A DNA stretch of 64,000 bases, taken from assembly GCA_015143295.1 (NCBI GenBank), contig CM026565.1, positions 10,414,041 through 10,478,040 on the forward strand, written 5' to 3'. Under the pieces are notes generated by a model that worked only from the letters and a program-made list of their open reading frames with translations, was not told the origin of the DNA and searched no databases. The DNA is from Tetracentron sinense. Taxonomy: Eukaryota > Streptophyta > Magnoliopsida > Trochodendrales > Trochodendraceae. The translations under genes and the position numbers were made by a program. Positions 22,501 to 31,685 of the stretch are shown here, piece after piece; the first letter of the stretch is position 1; every line of letters starts with the position of its first letter.

Positions 22501-25197
22501 TATTTTGACCTGAATATTTTATAGTAGACTCCCCTTTAAATTTGAAGTATATAGGGAAAAATAAAGCACTCAATTTCGAGCTTTGTAGAAAAAGTTATGG
22601 CCTTAATATCGGGTTGTAGCACAATACCATACACCTTTAAGCATAACTAATGGAAAAAAGAGTACCAACAAATTTTTGGTATTTACTTCTTTGTTTGGGT
22701 TGTGTGCCAGTCACTCCTATTTTAGTCTTTGAATGTTTTGTGGTTATATTTCGGGTCTGTTTTGATCCATTCTCTCCTTTTGTATGTCCTTGTCCAACTT
22801 AGGACAATGACTTACGCTTGTTACCTGCAATGTTCCAAGTAGAACACCTAAAATCCCAAAAAATAAGTTAAAATAAAAAAATCCAAAAATATAGTTCTTC
22901 CTTCCCATTTTATGCATGTTGGAACTACGTATGACTTGACAACATTTGGATTGACACGTAGGCAATTGTGATTGGGTTCAGTTACCCTAAGCAGGAACTT
23001 TAGGTTAGTTTCCTTTTTTGATATTTATATATATTTAGCTTGTTTCCCCTTTTCAGTAGAATTTTTTTTTTGGGAGTTTCTTTTTTTGTATGCTTCTATT
23101 TGGCTGAACGGATATCTAGAAATAGCCTACTTGGATGTTTTTAATTTGAAATCATGTTTCTAACTTGGATTGATCCATTGTTTAAGATGTTTCCAAATTG
23201 GTTTGATTACTTATCTAGCATGTTTCCATATCTAAGCATGATCCAATATATCATGTTTCCATATCTAAGAATTATTGCTTGGTTTCCAATTTTGTATAAA
23301 CTATAAAGTGGATTTAAGGAGTAACCTCCATATGGTGGATGTTTAGGGTGCCTAGTACCTTTCCACATGACCCAATCTGTTACATAGACTTGCTAATTTA
23401 GACCACTTGATTTTACCATTGGTTTGTTATAGGGCGCTCCTAATCTCTCCCTGAATTAGAATTGGTGGCGACTCCAAATTTAGGATTTTTCATTATTCGG
23501 ATTAGTTTTACCGACTTGGAATGGTGTAAAATCCATTGCTCAGCACTCAGCACGTGTAAAGTATCTGAGCCTACTTGCAAGATGGACGAGGCCAAAACTG
23601 ATCACATTGGACAATTAATTTCCTTTTAAAGTCTATAATCATTGGGTAGTCTATTGTAGCTTTGGATTTTGTCCAATTACATGAGTTGGTTTATCCATTA
23701 ATAAGATGTTACTGAATGTCTATTTAATTAGCCATGAAAAGATATGCCACAAAACTGAATTGAAATCCTCCAGGAACTTCCAAGAAATTTATGATGTCGA
23801 GAAATTTTTGAAAAGCCTTGATGGTGTTGTAAGAGTAACAAAGGATCAGCCTGCCGAAGTATCGACAGGTAAGCTTGCAGTTGTGAGGGTCCCTAACAGG
23901 GTTACTGAAGACCACATTGCAGAACACATTGAATCAATATTCAGAAAGAGGGGCAACTTGAGGCTTGCGACTTACTTCCCTTCCGTAAATATGAGAAAGA
24001 GGGAAGAGAATAAGTACTTGGACTCAGTTGCATGCTTGGCAATGTTCGGGACTCTTGATTTGCAACCAGAGGTTCACGAAGTAGTCGACTCAATGGTTGG
24101 GAGGCTAAGAACCTTGAGTCGGAAGTCAGATGGCCATTTCATTGCAGTGGACTTGAGGGTTGAGATATTGGAGAAGGCGGCGTGCCAAGGAAGTGGAGTT
24201 GCTGGAAGGAAAAGTTGTTACAATGCACAGGAGATTGGTGTATTTTTGAGGAAGATAGGGTTCAACAGGGACACCACTATCTATTTGACTCAATCTTCGT
24301 GGCACAGCAGTCTTGATGCTTTGAAAGATATCTTCCCGAAAACTTATACAAAGGTAAATGGATCTATTTTCTTTTTCTCCTTTCACTTATTGTTACCTGT
24401 TTTAGCAGCCATAAAAAACACCATACCTGCTAATAATGGTTTTTCGTTTAATTCTATCTAAGAAATATGTCTTGTAATTGATGAAACTGTAATTTGAGGC
24501 CCTCATGCCCCAAATCATATACAGCATACCCATTTGTGGTGCACATTGGCACGGTCATACCCTCCCTGAAATTCGTCACATAGGAGAAATTTCTTGCACC
24601 AAAGACCAACTCAGGTTGATGATTCTGGACTGTGGACCATATATTTCTTACCATCCAAAAGAATGTTATTGGTAGGATGTGGTAAAATCATCAGATCAGG
24701 TCAGTTTTGGGTTTAGGCGTGGGTCCCGGACAGCAGTGATTCTCACCCCATGCCCATGCACCATATTCAGTGGCATTCCATTGGTAGACTATCGTGATTG
24801 GAAATTTCAACAGGTCCTTGGGTTTTCCCTTAGTCTGATATTGCAATCTTAGTCTAAGTTTTATTCTCGGTTCAGTCAACATCTTAACCAGTCACTTTGC
24901 TTTCTGAAACTGTTGCAGGAAGGAATATTGCCCGGAGATAAAAAGGCTAAGTTCCTAAACTCCGGAAGTAATGAATTTGAAAAAGCTATTGATTTCTACA
25001 TCTGTTCTCAGAGTGACGTCTTTGTACCTGCCATTTCCGGCCTGTTCTATGCCAATGTTGCCGGAAAGAGAGTTGCTTCTGGCAGGTCTCAGATACTTGT
25101 TCCAGCTCAAATAGATGGTCCTTCTGCCTCTGCCACCAATTTCATCTCCCCTTATGTCTCTAAGAAGAACCATATGGCTTATTCGTGTTTCTGCTAG
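7387..25197 (+). CDS. MSR: MSR-like O-fucosyltransferase family protein (GT106), 5' end missing
   Basis: Putative Golgi glycosyltransferase. It resembles Arabidopsis MANNAN SYNTHESIS-RELATED proteins (MSR1/MSR2, CAZy GT106), type II membrane proteins that promote mannan and glucomannan synthesis in the cell wall. Five exons, all with GT-AG borders and joining in one frame: 7387-7525, 7644-7714, 8558-8643, 23774-24353 and 24919-25197. They total 1155 nt (384 residues and TAG). Family signatures in order: KGPWKEDD, PCWTKP, FSLTNGPEYHVSQ, YLGATLVVPNVRGSKPG, YDVEKFLKSLDGVV, PNRVTEDHIAEH, YFPSVNMRKREENKYLDS, AVDLRVEILEK, CYNAQEIGVFLRKIGF, SDVFVPAISGLFYANVAGKR, and the family C-terminus YVSKKNHMAYSCFC. 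The family is about 420 residues long, so the start codon, short cytosolic tail and membrane anchor belong to an exon not seen here. No stop interrupts the visible exons, so the gene looks intact. The identity of the paralogue (MSR1 or MSR2) is not settled. Confidence 0.9.
7644..7714 (+). CDS. MSR: MSR-like gene, second visible exon
   Basis: 71 nt between acceptor TTATAG (7638-7643) and donor CAG|GTGTCC. It completes the split codon AAT and reads EEEKSRGFITFSLTNGPEY, HVSQ, a stretch highly conserved in the family. Confidence 0.88.
7715..8557 (+). other. Intron of the MSR-like gene
   Basis: 843-bp intron with GT at 7715 and acceptor TTACTCAG ending at 8557. It is AT-rich and I see no inserted element or other gene in it. 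Confidence 0.75.
8558..8643 (+). CDS. MSR: MSR-like gene, third visible exon
   Basis: 86 nt reading IADAVVVARYLGATLVVPNV then RGSKPGEK, and ending in the first two bases (AG) of an Arg codon. The donor is GTTAGT at 8644. The missing third base G is supplied by the exon at 23774, giving Arg-Asn-Phe as expected for the family. Confidence 0.9.
8771..8900 (+). mobile_element. tRNA-derived SINE-like sequence
   Basis: An RNA polymerase III type A box (GCTTAGTTGGTAAGG, 8779-8793) is followed about 30 nt later by a B box (GGTTCAAAACC, 8821-8831), the spacing of a tRNA head. The sequence does not fold as a tRNA, and an A-rich stretch follows at about 8884. The 3' end and target duplication were not found. 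Confidence 0.4.
9697..9808 (+). repeat. Two tandem copies of a 56-bp unit
   Basis: GTGCTCAAATCGCATGAATC starts at 9697 and a near-identical copy starts at 9753. Both units contain TGTACGATTTGAATTG. This duplication produces a spurious 119-residue minus-strand open frame. Confidence 0.85.
10316..10836. mobile_element. Non-autonomous hAT element, copy 1
   Basis: 521 bp with inverted ends CAATGTTTTAAAA / TTTTAAAACATTG and flanked by the exact 8-bp direct repeat CTAAGGAG (10308-10315 and 10837-10844), as expected for the hAT superfamily. The inner sequence is rich in self-complementary GAGGCTTAAGCCTC-like words. It has no coding capacity and contains a TA/GA microsatellite. Confidence 0.85.
10503..10549 (+). 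repeat. Microsatellite (TA)n(GA)n
   Basis: About ten TA dinucleotides run directly into about fourteen GA dinucleotides. It lies inside hAT copy 1. Confidence 0.95.
10992..11417 (+). other. Intron sequence, nothing recognised
   Basis: AT-rich sequence up to the target duplication of the larger hAT element. The 73-residue open frame at 11119-11340 has no similarity I know and no conserved composition. Confidence 0.4.
11675..11996 (+). repeat. Direct duplication of about 137 bp inside the hAT element
   Basis: Copies at 11675-11811 and 11861-11996 share TTTTGGCAAAAGATT, GTCGTTCTCACCACCTCTCA and the ending GCTTTTACC with about one difference in ten. The spacer is 49 bp. Confidence 0.85.
12890..13510 (-). 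repeat. Diverged minisatellite in the LTR
   Basis: Many units of about 25-40 bp built on ACACATCTGACATG and GCCAGGAACAC. The related LTR has its own version at about 17970-18380. Both are unlike the 4141-4930 array of the lone LTR. Confidence 0.75.
14953..14988 (-). promoter_or_regulatory. LTR core promoter, 3' LTR copy
   Basis: Minus-strand TATATAAG (14952-14959) preceded by the GGTCATGTTC/GCACATGACC inverted repeat (14966-14988, one mismatch). Same layout as the lone LTR at 3056-3093. Confidence 0.55.
15651..15663 (-). other. Polypurine tract of the gag-only element
   Basis: On the minus strand the sequence GGAGAGGAGAT directly abuts the 3' LTR, the expected primer position for plus-strand DNA synthesis. 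Confidence 0.75.
16030..16820 (-). pseudogene. Retroelement gag region
   Basis: Fossil gag of Ty3/gypsy type. The capsid-like part is recognised by FSGATDPLVAENWIRELEKI, EAEHWWTTV and SWVKFVELFYEKYF. It continues with MSVSEYEQKFNQLSRFA and a CCHC zinc-knuckle remnant (GKSGHIKRECP) near the end. It is broken in about two to four places. No protease or polymerase follows before the 3' LTR. Confidence 0.85.
17202..17213 (-). other. Primer binding site, initiator tRNA-Met
   Basis: Minus-strand TGGTATCAGAGC, the standard plant retroelement primer site complementary to the 3' end of tRNA-iMet, lies two bases inside the 5' LTR end at 17216. It fixes the orientation of the element. Confidence 0.9.
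17216..20565 (-). repeat. 5' LTR of the gag-only element
   Basis: It begins TGTGACGCCCC on the plus strand next to the primer site and ends GTCGTTATA. The other complete copy ends CCA, so the terminal dinucleotide here has changed. TATA and inverted repeat lie at 19857-19892. A tandem array of CAGGCACAATACCTCTGACATC-like units occupies about 17970-18380. Confidence 0.9.
19857..19892 (-). promoter_or_regulatory. LTR core promoter, 5' LTR copy
   Basis: TATATAA on the minus strand (19857-19863), 6 nt from the perfect inverted repeat GGTCATGTGC-ATG-GCACATGACC (19870-19892). Transcription would run leftward through the gag region. Confidence 0.6.
20751..21734. mobile_element. Mutator-type foldback element with about 460-bp arms
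   Basis: The ends GGGGAAAATATATTTACACCCC and their inverse fit the plant MULE pattern. A perfect 9-bp target duplication TTTTTGTTT flanks it (20742-20750, 21735-21743). The left arm (20751 to about 21212) and right arm (about 21268-21734) are nearly complementary throughout, leaving a loop of about 55 bp. Each arm contains a second inner copy of the terminal motif (about 20940 and 21550). There is no transposase; the 73-residue frame at 21170-21391 spans arm and loop and is not a gene. Confidence 0.88.
21744..22092 (+). other. Intron sequence, nothing recognised
   Basis: Ordinary AT-rich intron sequence between the foldback and hAT copy 2. No coding or repeat signature is seen. Confidence 0.4.
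22101..22427. mobile_element. Non-autonomous hAT element, copy 2
   Basis: 327 bp with ends CACCGTTTTAAAAC and TTTTTTAAAACACTG. It is flanked by GTTTGAAC (22093-22100) and GTTTGGAG (22428-22435), an 8-bp repeat with two mismatches. It shares with copy 1 (10316-10836) the words GAGGCGTAAGCCTTGAGG and CTCACAAGAAAGGCTCATGC. It is shorter and lacks the microsatellite. Confidence 0.75.
22436..23773 (+). other. 3' part of the long intron, nothing recognised
   Basis: AT-rich, single-copy-looking intron sequence ending in the acceptor at 23773. The open frames of 63-73 residues here show no similarity I know. Confidence 0.5.
23774..24353 (+). CDS. MSR: MSR-like gene, fourth visible exon (main catalytic part)
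   Basis: 580 nt from FQEIYDVEKFLKSLDGVVRV through DIFPKTYTK. It holds the conserved PNRVTEDHIAEH, RLATYFPSVNMRKREENKY, FIAVDLRVEILEK and GVFLRKIGFNRDTTIYLTQS segments of the O-fucosyltransferase-like fold. The donor AAG|GTAAAT is at 24354. In-frame sequence upstream of 23774 belongs to the intron. Confidence 0.93.
24354..24918 (+). other. Last intron of the MSR-like gene
   Basis: 565 bp, GTAAAT to TTGCAG. No inserted element recognised. Confidence 0.85.
24919..25197 (+). CDS. MSR: MSR-like gene, last exon
   Basis: Reads EGILPGDKKAKFLNSGSNEF, then DFYICSQSDVFVPAISGLFY, GKRVASGRSQILVPAQI and the family-typical end ISPYVSKKNHMAYSCFC, stop TAG at 25195-25197. The SDVFVP...FYANVAG segment is a hallmark of plant O-fucosyltransferase-like proteins. 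Confidence 0.93.
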   Translation, partial: EGILPGDKKAKFLNSGSNEFEKAIDFYICSQSDVFVPAISGLFYANVAGKRVASGRSQILVPAQIDGPSASATNFISPYVSKKNHMAYSCFC

Positions 25198-26440
25198 TTT
25201 TCCATGGGTAAAGCCTGAAGAAAATTTAGAAAATCTTGCTTTCCCGTAACCCAGTACTTCAAACCTTTCAAAATTGTTTTTTTAATCAGATTTTTTCTTC
25301 TATGCTGCACCCCAATCTGCTTCTTACTGTAAGTAGATGAGCAGTTGGGTTATGGCATTTTTGTTCATCTCAAAAACTAAGGTAATTTTAACCTCTGTTA
25401 ACTATAATGTTAAATGTGTGATAGAACTTAGTTGTATCTGTTCATTGTAAAACAGTTTAACCAAATAATCACTCAATGTTTCTTGCTTCGTTTTTGATTT
25501 CTGTTCTTTCCTGTGCTTCACTTGAGCAGCTTTAACAGGTCTCTCCACACTAGGGGGTCTTGAATTTGTTTTCCCAATGTTAAATCTAGCTTGGAGCTGT
25601 AGCAGTGATTAAAGATGATTCTTGTTTCAAGTATAAAATAGCAAGCTATTCCTCCACAATGAGGAAATATTAGTACTCCGGCCAGGCTTTGCTGGGTGAA
25701 GGTCATTTTGGGCCTAGTCAGGTTTACCTGTACAGGGCCCAAGCCTAGCTCAGGCCAAATTCAGCCTGGCATGTACAAAATGAAAACTTCATTTTCGATT
25801 CTAGGAGAGGAGAATTTTTATGAAAGCGTTTTATTTGCTTCTCTTCCATGAAAGTTTCATTTTTCTAGAATGTACCCTAATTTTTTTTATTTTTTTGACC
25901 TTTTTTGTCTTTTTCGAATGGGGCTTTAGTAAGTTTTCCATGGAAAGGTCCACTCATTTCAGGCCCAAATTTTGCCCGATTCTTTCGGACAGCCTAATTC
26001 AAATAGTTCCCAGTGAGTTAGCTCCGCATGACTCGTCCAATCTGTGGTTTGGAAACGATTCATATTTTGAGGAGTGCTAGCCACTCTTTATTAATGAAGT
26101 GACACGTGTTCATCTAACTGGTTATTTTTTGTAGGAAGGTACATTTTATAGTGATCAAGATGCTACGTGGCATATTCTCATAATAATCTATTGAAGTTAG
26201 AATTAATTAAATTAAAATATAATTTTTACACTAGAGAGGGATGGAACTAAGGGGATTATATCATGCACATGTGTGTTCCGTTGGGCGGTATGTTCACATT
26301 TCCCTAGCTCATCACTTGTCATCTTTGACAATCAGTAACTGTGGTTAAAATTCACTATTTCCAATGTCAAATAATCTAATCTTAGGTTTTAGAAGAAAAA
26401 TATTTGAAAAAATTAACCACCTGGGTGAGTAACCGGAGGT
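25198..26440 (+). other. 3' UTR and downstream flank of the MSR-like gene
   Basis: No further gene recognised. T-rich stretches follow the stop codon; a polyadenylation site is expected within a few hundred bases but no strong AATAAA stands out. Around 25540-25780 there are GGCCCAAGCCTAGCTCAGGCC-like words of the kind found in small plant repeats, without clear ends. Confidence 0.4.
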
Positions 26441-26448
26441 TATTTTTT

Positions 26449-27644
26449 GGGTGGTGGTATGAGCACACCAACATTTGCTGATTGTACACCAAACCCAAAA
26501 TTACTTCTGCACACCGTTTTCTTTTTTAAAAAAAATTATCTTCTTCTTTCTCAGCCGACAGAAACACCTATCTTCCCCGGCAATATGTGCTGCTATTTTT
26601 TTTTTTGAAAACGATCATATCTTTCAAACAAACGACAACCATTACAAAGGCTGTATAGAACCAGCAACATCCCAAACACTACGCAAAAAAACTTCCTGAA
26701 TAGATGGGGAAACGACCCCGAGCCCTGACTGAGACTGAGAGAGGGCATAGGAAGCCATCCAATGAGCTAGGCCATTCTACGAACGGGGAGCAAATGAGAA
26801 TGTCACCTTCTCAAAACCAAGAATGGACGCCTTCAAATCCTTCATTAACATAAGCACTCCTAATGGGAAAGAACCCCCATAGAATTCAAAGCAATAATAA
26901 GATTAAGGGAATCCGATTCAACGATAATATTGGACCAATGACAATCTATAGCCAAAGAGATTTCAAGACCAATAGCCTTTGCTTCAGCCATAATAGGAGA
27001 AACACATTGTGCCGCTGTTGCTACTGTGGTTGCGGAGGGATTGTTGCTAACGGCAAACAGGGGTTTAAGATGCAATCCCTAACCGTGGCTTACTTTTTCA
27101 CTGCCTTTTTGGGATCCAAACCTTCAAACTTTTCTTGCTTTCTCAACCTTCTACTTCCTTCTTTTTAGTTTTGCTTTTTTACCTTCTTTTATTTGATTTC
27201 ATAGCCACCCACTTCGCCTTTGGAAGCTCTCTGATCACTAGCAGCAAAGGAGTGTCAAACTACGGGAGATAATCCACGATTTTGCAGCATTTCATGTCAG
27301 TGTAATCCGGCGAGCAACTAAAGCTGAATCCACTCTTCCAAGTAATGGGTCTTGGTCGAACTTTTCAAGGAACTTGGGAAGATGGATAGAGATGAAGTTG
27401 CTACATGCAGGCTGCCAATGAGGTTTGTCGGGTTCAGTGGGTGATGTTAAATGGGTAGAACTACCACCAGATTCCAAAACACATGGTTCAATTTGGGATA
27501 GATTCATCTATAGATTCGTTAAGTAATCACAATCAAGTTCAGTGGGAGACAAAAAATGACGAAGAAGATGATGCGTTTGAAAAGATGGTGTGTAGCAGTA
27601 ATTTTGGGTGTGATGTAAATAATGGTGCAGGCGTAGCACCACCC
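26449..27644. mobile_element. TIR element carrying a LINE piece
   Basis: The left end GGGTGGTGGTATGAGCACACC and right end (inverse of GGTGCAGGCGTAGCACCACCC) are inverted. Similarity continues inward, including AACCCAAAATTACTTCTGCA near 26500 against its inverse near 27600. The direct 8-bp repeat TATTTTTT flanks it (26441-26448, 27645-27652), though it is of low complexity. 1196 bp. The 8-bp duplication suggests a hAT-like element. No transposase is seen; the interior is mostly LINE-derived. Confidence 0.65.
26597..27510 (-). mobile_element. LINE remnant with RNase H domain piece, minus strand
   Basis: On the minus strand the RVT_3/RNase H type segment MAEAKAIGLEISLAID, then NIIVESDSLNLIIALNS and GLAHWMASYALSQ are readable (about 27000-26700). 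A 3' UTR follows, ending in a poly(A) stretch at about 26597-26609. Upstream, 27292-27507 encodes an unrelated-looking 71-residue frame (CSNFISIHLPKFLEKFDQD) that could be ORF1 or other LINE sequence. EN and RT are absent, so it is internally deleted or composite. Confidence 0.6.
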
Positions 27645-27746
27645 TATTTTTTTTTTTAATGTTTATATAAATTCAAATTGCATATAAATCTAAATTCGAT
27701 AAGGGGTTGGTCGCACCGTGCATATGTCGCACCGTGCTACACAAAT

Positions 27747-29062
27747 TGAGGCCCGGAACTCGAGGGCACTGTTTATGTGAATAGTGTCAGTGCACAAGGC
27801 TTGTCAAAGCCTAATGCCTTCCATATGCCCTTGGTTTGAGGGAAGTAATGTGAGGGTTTTATAGGTGTAAGTCGAGTCTCAAAACAAGAGTATAATAATA
27901 CTCTAAGTATCTAAAAGCATAGGGTATAAAATATCTTAAGTGTGTATATAGAACCCCGGAACCGAATTCAGTAGGCTGTGAATAGTGTAGTGAATAGTGA
28001 TTGTAAGACTTAAAAGCCTTCTATGTATTTTGGTGTGTGATGAATGAATGAAAAAGTTTGAAATCAAACTAGAGGTGTTGTATAAAGCCAAGGTAAAAGA
28101 GTGGAAACACTCTAAGTGAGTTAAGGGAAGAGTGGAAACACTCTAAGTGAGAAAAATGGAGAAAAGAGGGGAAATGGCCAGGTTCAGGTGAAGGCCAGTC
28201 GACCGTCCCTCTTGGACTGTCGACCGACTGTCTCGAAAATGCCCAAAAATGGGATGGCGGTAGGGTTGTGCTCAAGGCTGGTCGATCGCCCCTCCAGCCG
28301 GTCAACCGACTGTATAAAATTTGGTTGGAACAGGGGCTTTCCAGCTTCAACCGGCCAATCGCCCATCCTAGCCGGTCGAGACCGACCTTTAGTAATTTGA
28401 GGTTTTTCCCCTTTGTTCACGAATCCTAAGGGTAATTTAGGGTTTTTAATCCCCTTGGCCTATAAATACCCACCAAATTCGTGGGTTTTACACAAACTTA
28501 AGGGAGATTTTAGGAGAGAAAATGGAGGAAAGTTAGGGTTTCAAGAGGGGTTTTCTTGGGTGATCAAAGTTGGAGCTTGAAATTTCATTTCTCAAGCTTG
28601 GATTTCTTATCCGAGGATTTCTCAAGCATTAAGTTGCGGGGATTTAATCTTCCCCTCTCAAGCAAGGTAGATACATTCTACTAACTTTCTTTGCTATAAT
28701 CCATTAATATATATTGCTATTATTTTACTCCTTTTAGTAAAAGTAAGATATAAACCATGTTTTGGGATGAAGTTAAGGTGTATAGCCTAGTATGTGCATA
28801 CTAATGAAATGAATGAAGTAAAATCAAGGTATAGGATCTTGTTCTCGGTATTGTAAGCTTTGATGTATATTTTTGGAAGACAAGGCATATAGCCTAAGGC
28901 ATATAACCTTGTATGTGTTTACAATTGAAAAACATGAAATGAAATTGAGATTTATGGCCTCGTATGTGTAGCTACTTGCTAGTAGCTATCCTTGTTAGGA
29001 TTCATCTATGAAAAAAGAAGATATAAAGTATGTGTAGTGATGTAAAGAGTGTAGATACACTA
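27747..29062 (+). repeat. LTR F, left segment (Tekay-like family, plus strand)
   Basis: Begins with TGAGGCCCGGAACTCGAGG, similar to the LTR starts TGTAGAACCCCG/TGTAGAGCCCC of neighbouring copies, then GTGAATAGTG words. A second start-like stretch lies at about 27951-27990, so two truncated LTR starts may be stacked. TATAAATA is at 28461-28468 and a CpG-rich GTCGAC/GGTCGATCGCC cassette at 28190-28390. It is interrupted at 29062 by element A. It is a fossil and the oldest layer of the stack. Later segments lie at 47550-48148 and 58100-58502. Confidence 0.65.
28461..28468 (+). promoter_or_regulatory. TATA box of LTR F
   Basis: TATAAATA in a CCTATAAATACCC context, about 270 nt after the start of the CpG-rich cassette and followed by a leader-like stretch. 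It is probably the start region of LTR transcription. Confidence 0.5.
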
Positions 29063-29155
29063 TGTCTCGACCCAAAGCAGAAACGATTTACAATAAATAG
29101 CGGAAGCCAAATATAACTAACATAGCGGAAGCCAAAAACATAACTAATACTCCTA

Positions 29156-29950
29156 TTACTTGGTCCAATTCAAAATATGCGGCCTAACCATCGGCCTGTA
29201 GGTAGTATGCCTGAGAGTAGTGTTTAGATTACACATATCATGTAACAACATCCACTCTTGTACTCTCAAGTGAGCCATAGCCCCGTAAGGTTTCCTATTA
29301 AGAGCATCGGCTACCACATTAGCCTTACCCGAATGGTACTGGATAGAACATTCATATTCCTTCATAAACTCCATCCAACAACACTGCCTCATATTCAACT
29401 CCTTCTGGAGAAAGAGATACTTCAAACTCTTATGATCCGTGAATACCACGAATTCTTCTCCGTAGAGGTAGTGATGCCAAATTTTCAGCGCAAAAACGAC
29501 TACTGCAAGCTCCAAGTCGTATGTGGGGTAGTTTTGCTCATGCTCCTTCAATTGACGTGAAGCATAGGCAACCACCTGCTTATGTTGCATAAGGACACAC
29601 CCAAGTCCAACAAGTAAAGTATCACTATAGACTTCAAAACCACCGTTCCTGGATGGGACTGTGAGAACAGGGGCTGTGGTGAGCCTCTTCTTTAACTCCA
29701 AGAAACTTGCCTCACACTTATCACTCCAAGTGAACTTAGAGTTCTTTCTCGTGAGGTAGGTAAGCGGTGCCACTAGGCTGGAAAATCCTTCCACGAACCT
29801 CCTATAGTATCCTGCCAGGCCGAGAAAACTACGAATCTCGGTAACACTCTTCGGCCTCTCCCAATTCATCACTGCTTCAATCTTCGCAGGATCGACTGAG
29901 ATACTTTCGACTGACACCACATGTCCAAGATAAGACACCTTGTCTAGCTA
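29156..29950 (-). pseudogene. Element A: RT C-terminal part and RNase H
   Basis: Fossil pol segment, with the RT tail [19 protein letters not shown] and [19 protein letters not shown]. RNase H is seen as [31 protein letters not shown] and [12 protein letters not shown]. It is separated from the rest of pol by the Athila insertion at 29986. Confidence 0.9.
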
Positions 29951-29985
29951 GAACTTACACTTTCTCAACTTAGCATAAAGCCTAT

Positions 29986-31685
29986 TGTTACAACTTAATT
30001 TAATCCAAATTAATGGACATAAAATCAAGAGTAAAAAAATATGCAAGTGCACAAGTGACACAATTGATGTATCTGGTGAGCACAGGGTCGAATCCACAGG
30101 GATTGACTATTGTGCAACAAGAATTAAGGAAACGGAATCTAAAGAGAAGAGAGATTTAAAATCGGTTTTCCACTCAATGAGAATGGAGCAAAAATCACTG
30201 ATAACTGTAAAGCAATGAAAAAGAGGTCTAAGGCTTCAGGAAAATCCACCTATCCCTCCTTATGCTTAGATTTGGATGAAAACACATCTAGAATTAAATA
30301 AGGATTTAATTTAGATGGAAAATTATACGATAAAACCACTGACCATTAAATTCAATTGATAATTAGAGAAATTTGAAGAGTACTTTGTATCTAACTCTCA
30401 AGGGACCAAGCACATATATCAATAGATCATATGAAAAATCAAAGAGCATAAGAACCAATTAACCCATTCAATTAAAATTAATGATCAAACCATCCACATC
30501 ATCCACATAAATCGGAAAAAGGTTTCAAATCCCTAACCTTAGAAAGGTGTTTAGCCCACCATGATTGGAGTTGTCATCCTCCTTAATGGTGTTCCAAACA
30601 CTACAATAAAATAACTCAAAAAAAAGCTAAAAGAAAAAGAGAGAAAAGAGAATGAGAAAAGATCAGAGACCTCCCGGATGTACTGTGTACTTAGATCGGT
30701 GAGCCTCTTCCAAGATCTCACCCCTCAACACTGTGTCGGCGGGAACACACAAGAGAAACTTCTAATTCCAAAATTCCAGCCAAAATTGCACTTCCCTCTA
30801 CTTGACGACATGGTTTGACCCCTTAAACGTCCGAATTAGAAGATCTTCGTGAAATACTATTTTGTTTCCCTTTAAGTCTTCTTTTCAAAACATCAAACCT
30901 TGCCTTAATCCGAATTTTGAGTCAAACGTTATGTCTACATTAGTAAGTACTGTCCAGATTAGGCGGGAATCCGGGAAATCCTCATTCTTTGTTTGAGATT
31001 GGTTGCTAAATAATAGCTCCTCTAGCCATCCACGAAATTTCTTTCTTTTCTTGTAGATTTAGTTGGCCTCCATTAAGCTCCTTACTTGAAATCCAAAATC
31101 CACCAAAAATAAAGAGTTCTTGTGACCAAAATAGGCTTCCTCCTTTTTTCTGAAATAGAAACATCAATATAGCACACTTCTTCTTTCTAATTCAAGAGAG
31201 TTCCACCATTTTTGTGCCAAAATCATATTAATCCATATCTTCCTAAGATTCTCCAGCCATGTTGTAGAATCTTTCTATACTTGGTCTTGGGCTTTGCTCT
31301 TGGGCTTTGACTCTTTGACTTGAGACTTGGCTTCTTGGACTTTTGGCTTGGGCTTTGCTCTTTGGGCTCTAGCTCCTTTAGATCTTTGAGTTGAACATGG
31401 GCTATTTGAAACTTTGGACTTCTTGAATCCCAAGAGTAGTCTAGGGTTAGGATTCCTACAAAAAATAAATACACGTAATAAGTCTCTTTTAAAAATATTT
31501 TGCATGCGGCCTTCCAAGACATGTATGAATACATGCAAATGTATCATGAAAATTAAGAGAAAGAAGACAACGCAATGGTGAGAAGAGAATACACCACTTT
31601 ACGTATAAAAATGAAGATATAAACCAAAGAAGTATGATAATGCTTATTTAAATGAGGATAATTAAGCAAAATTGAGCACTTATCA
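29986..31685 (-). repeat. Athila B, 3' LTR
   Basis: Begins TGTTACAACTTAATTT and ends GAGCACTTATCA on the plus strand. It matches 39240-40950 closely except for a block of about 90 bp near 30665-30755. The CAAGCCCAAGAGCAAAGCCC-like minus-strand repeats of Pro/Lys-Ser codons near 31270-31420 are shared by both LTRs. Confidence 0.95.

Larger units (their letters stand above)
8644..23773 (+). other. 15.1-kb intron of the MSR-like gene filled with transposons
   Basis: The donor is GTTAGT at 8644-8649 and the acceptor CCTCCAG ends at 23773. Codon phase fits across it. Recognised content in order: SINE-like head (8771), possible TIR element (8971-10991), hAT copy 1 (10316-10836), larger hAT (11418-20631) split by a gag-only LTR retroelement (12126-20565), Mutator-type foldback (20751-21734) and hAT copy 2 (22101-22427). 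Removing these leaves only a few kilobases of unique intron. Confidence 0.85.

Noticed and set aside
23706-23773. Upstream extension of exon 4 to an in-frame ATG at 23706
   Set aside because: The acceptor at 23773 and split Arg codon from 8642-8643 give the exact family sequence; the upstream residues match nothing in the family.
27292-27507. 71-residue minus-strand frame as a host gene exon
   Set aside because: Lies within the TIR element next to LINE sequence; no family recognised and no splice context.
27600-27740. Host promoter suggested by AT-rich sequence
   Set aside because: It is the T run after the TIR element followed by the LTR start; no transcript-like features.
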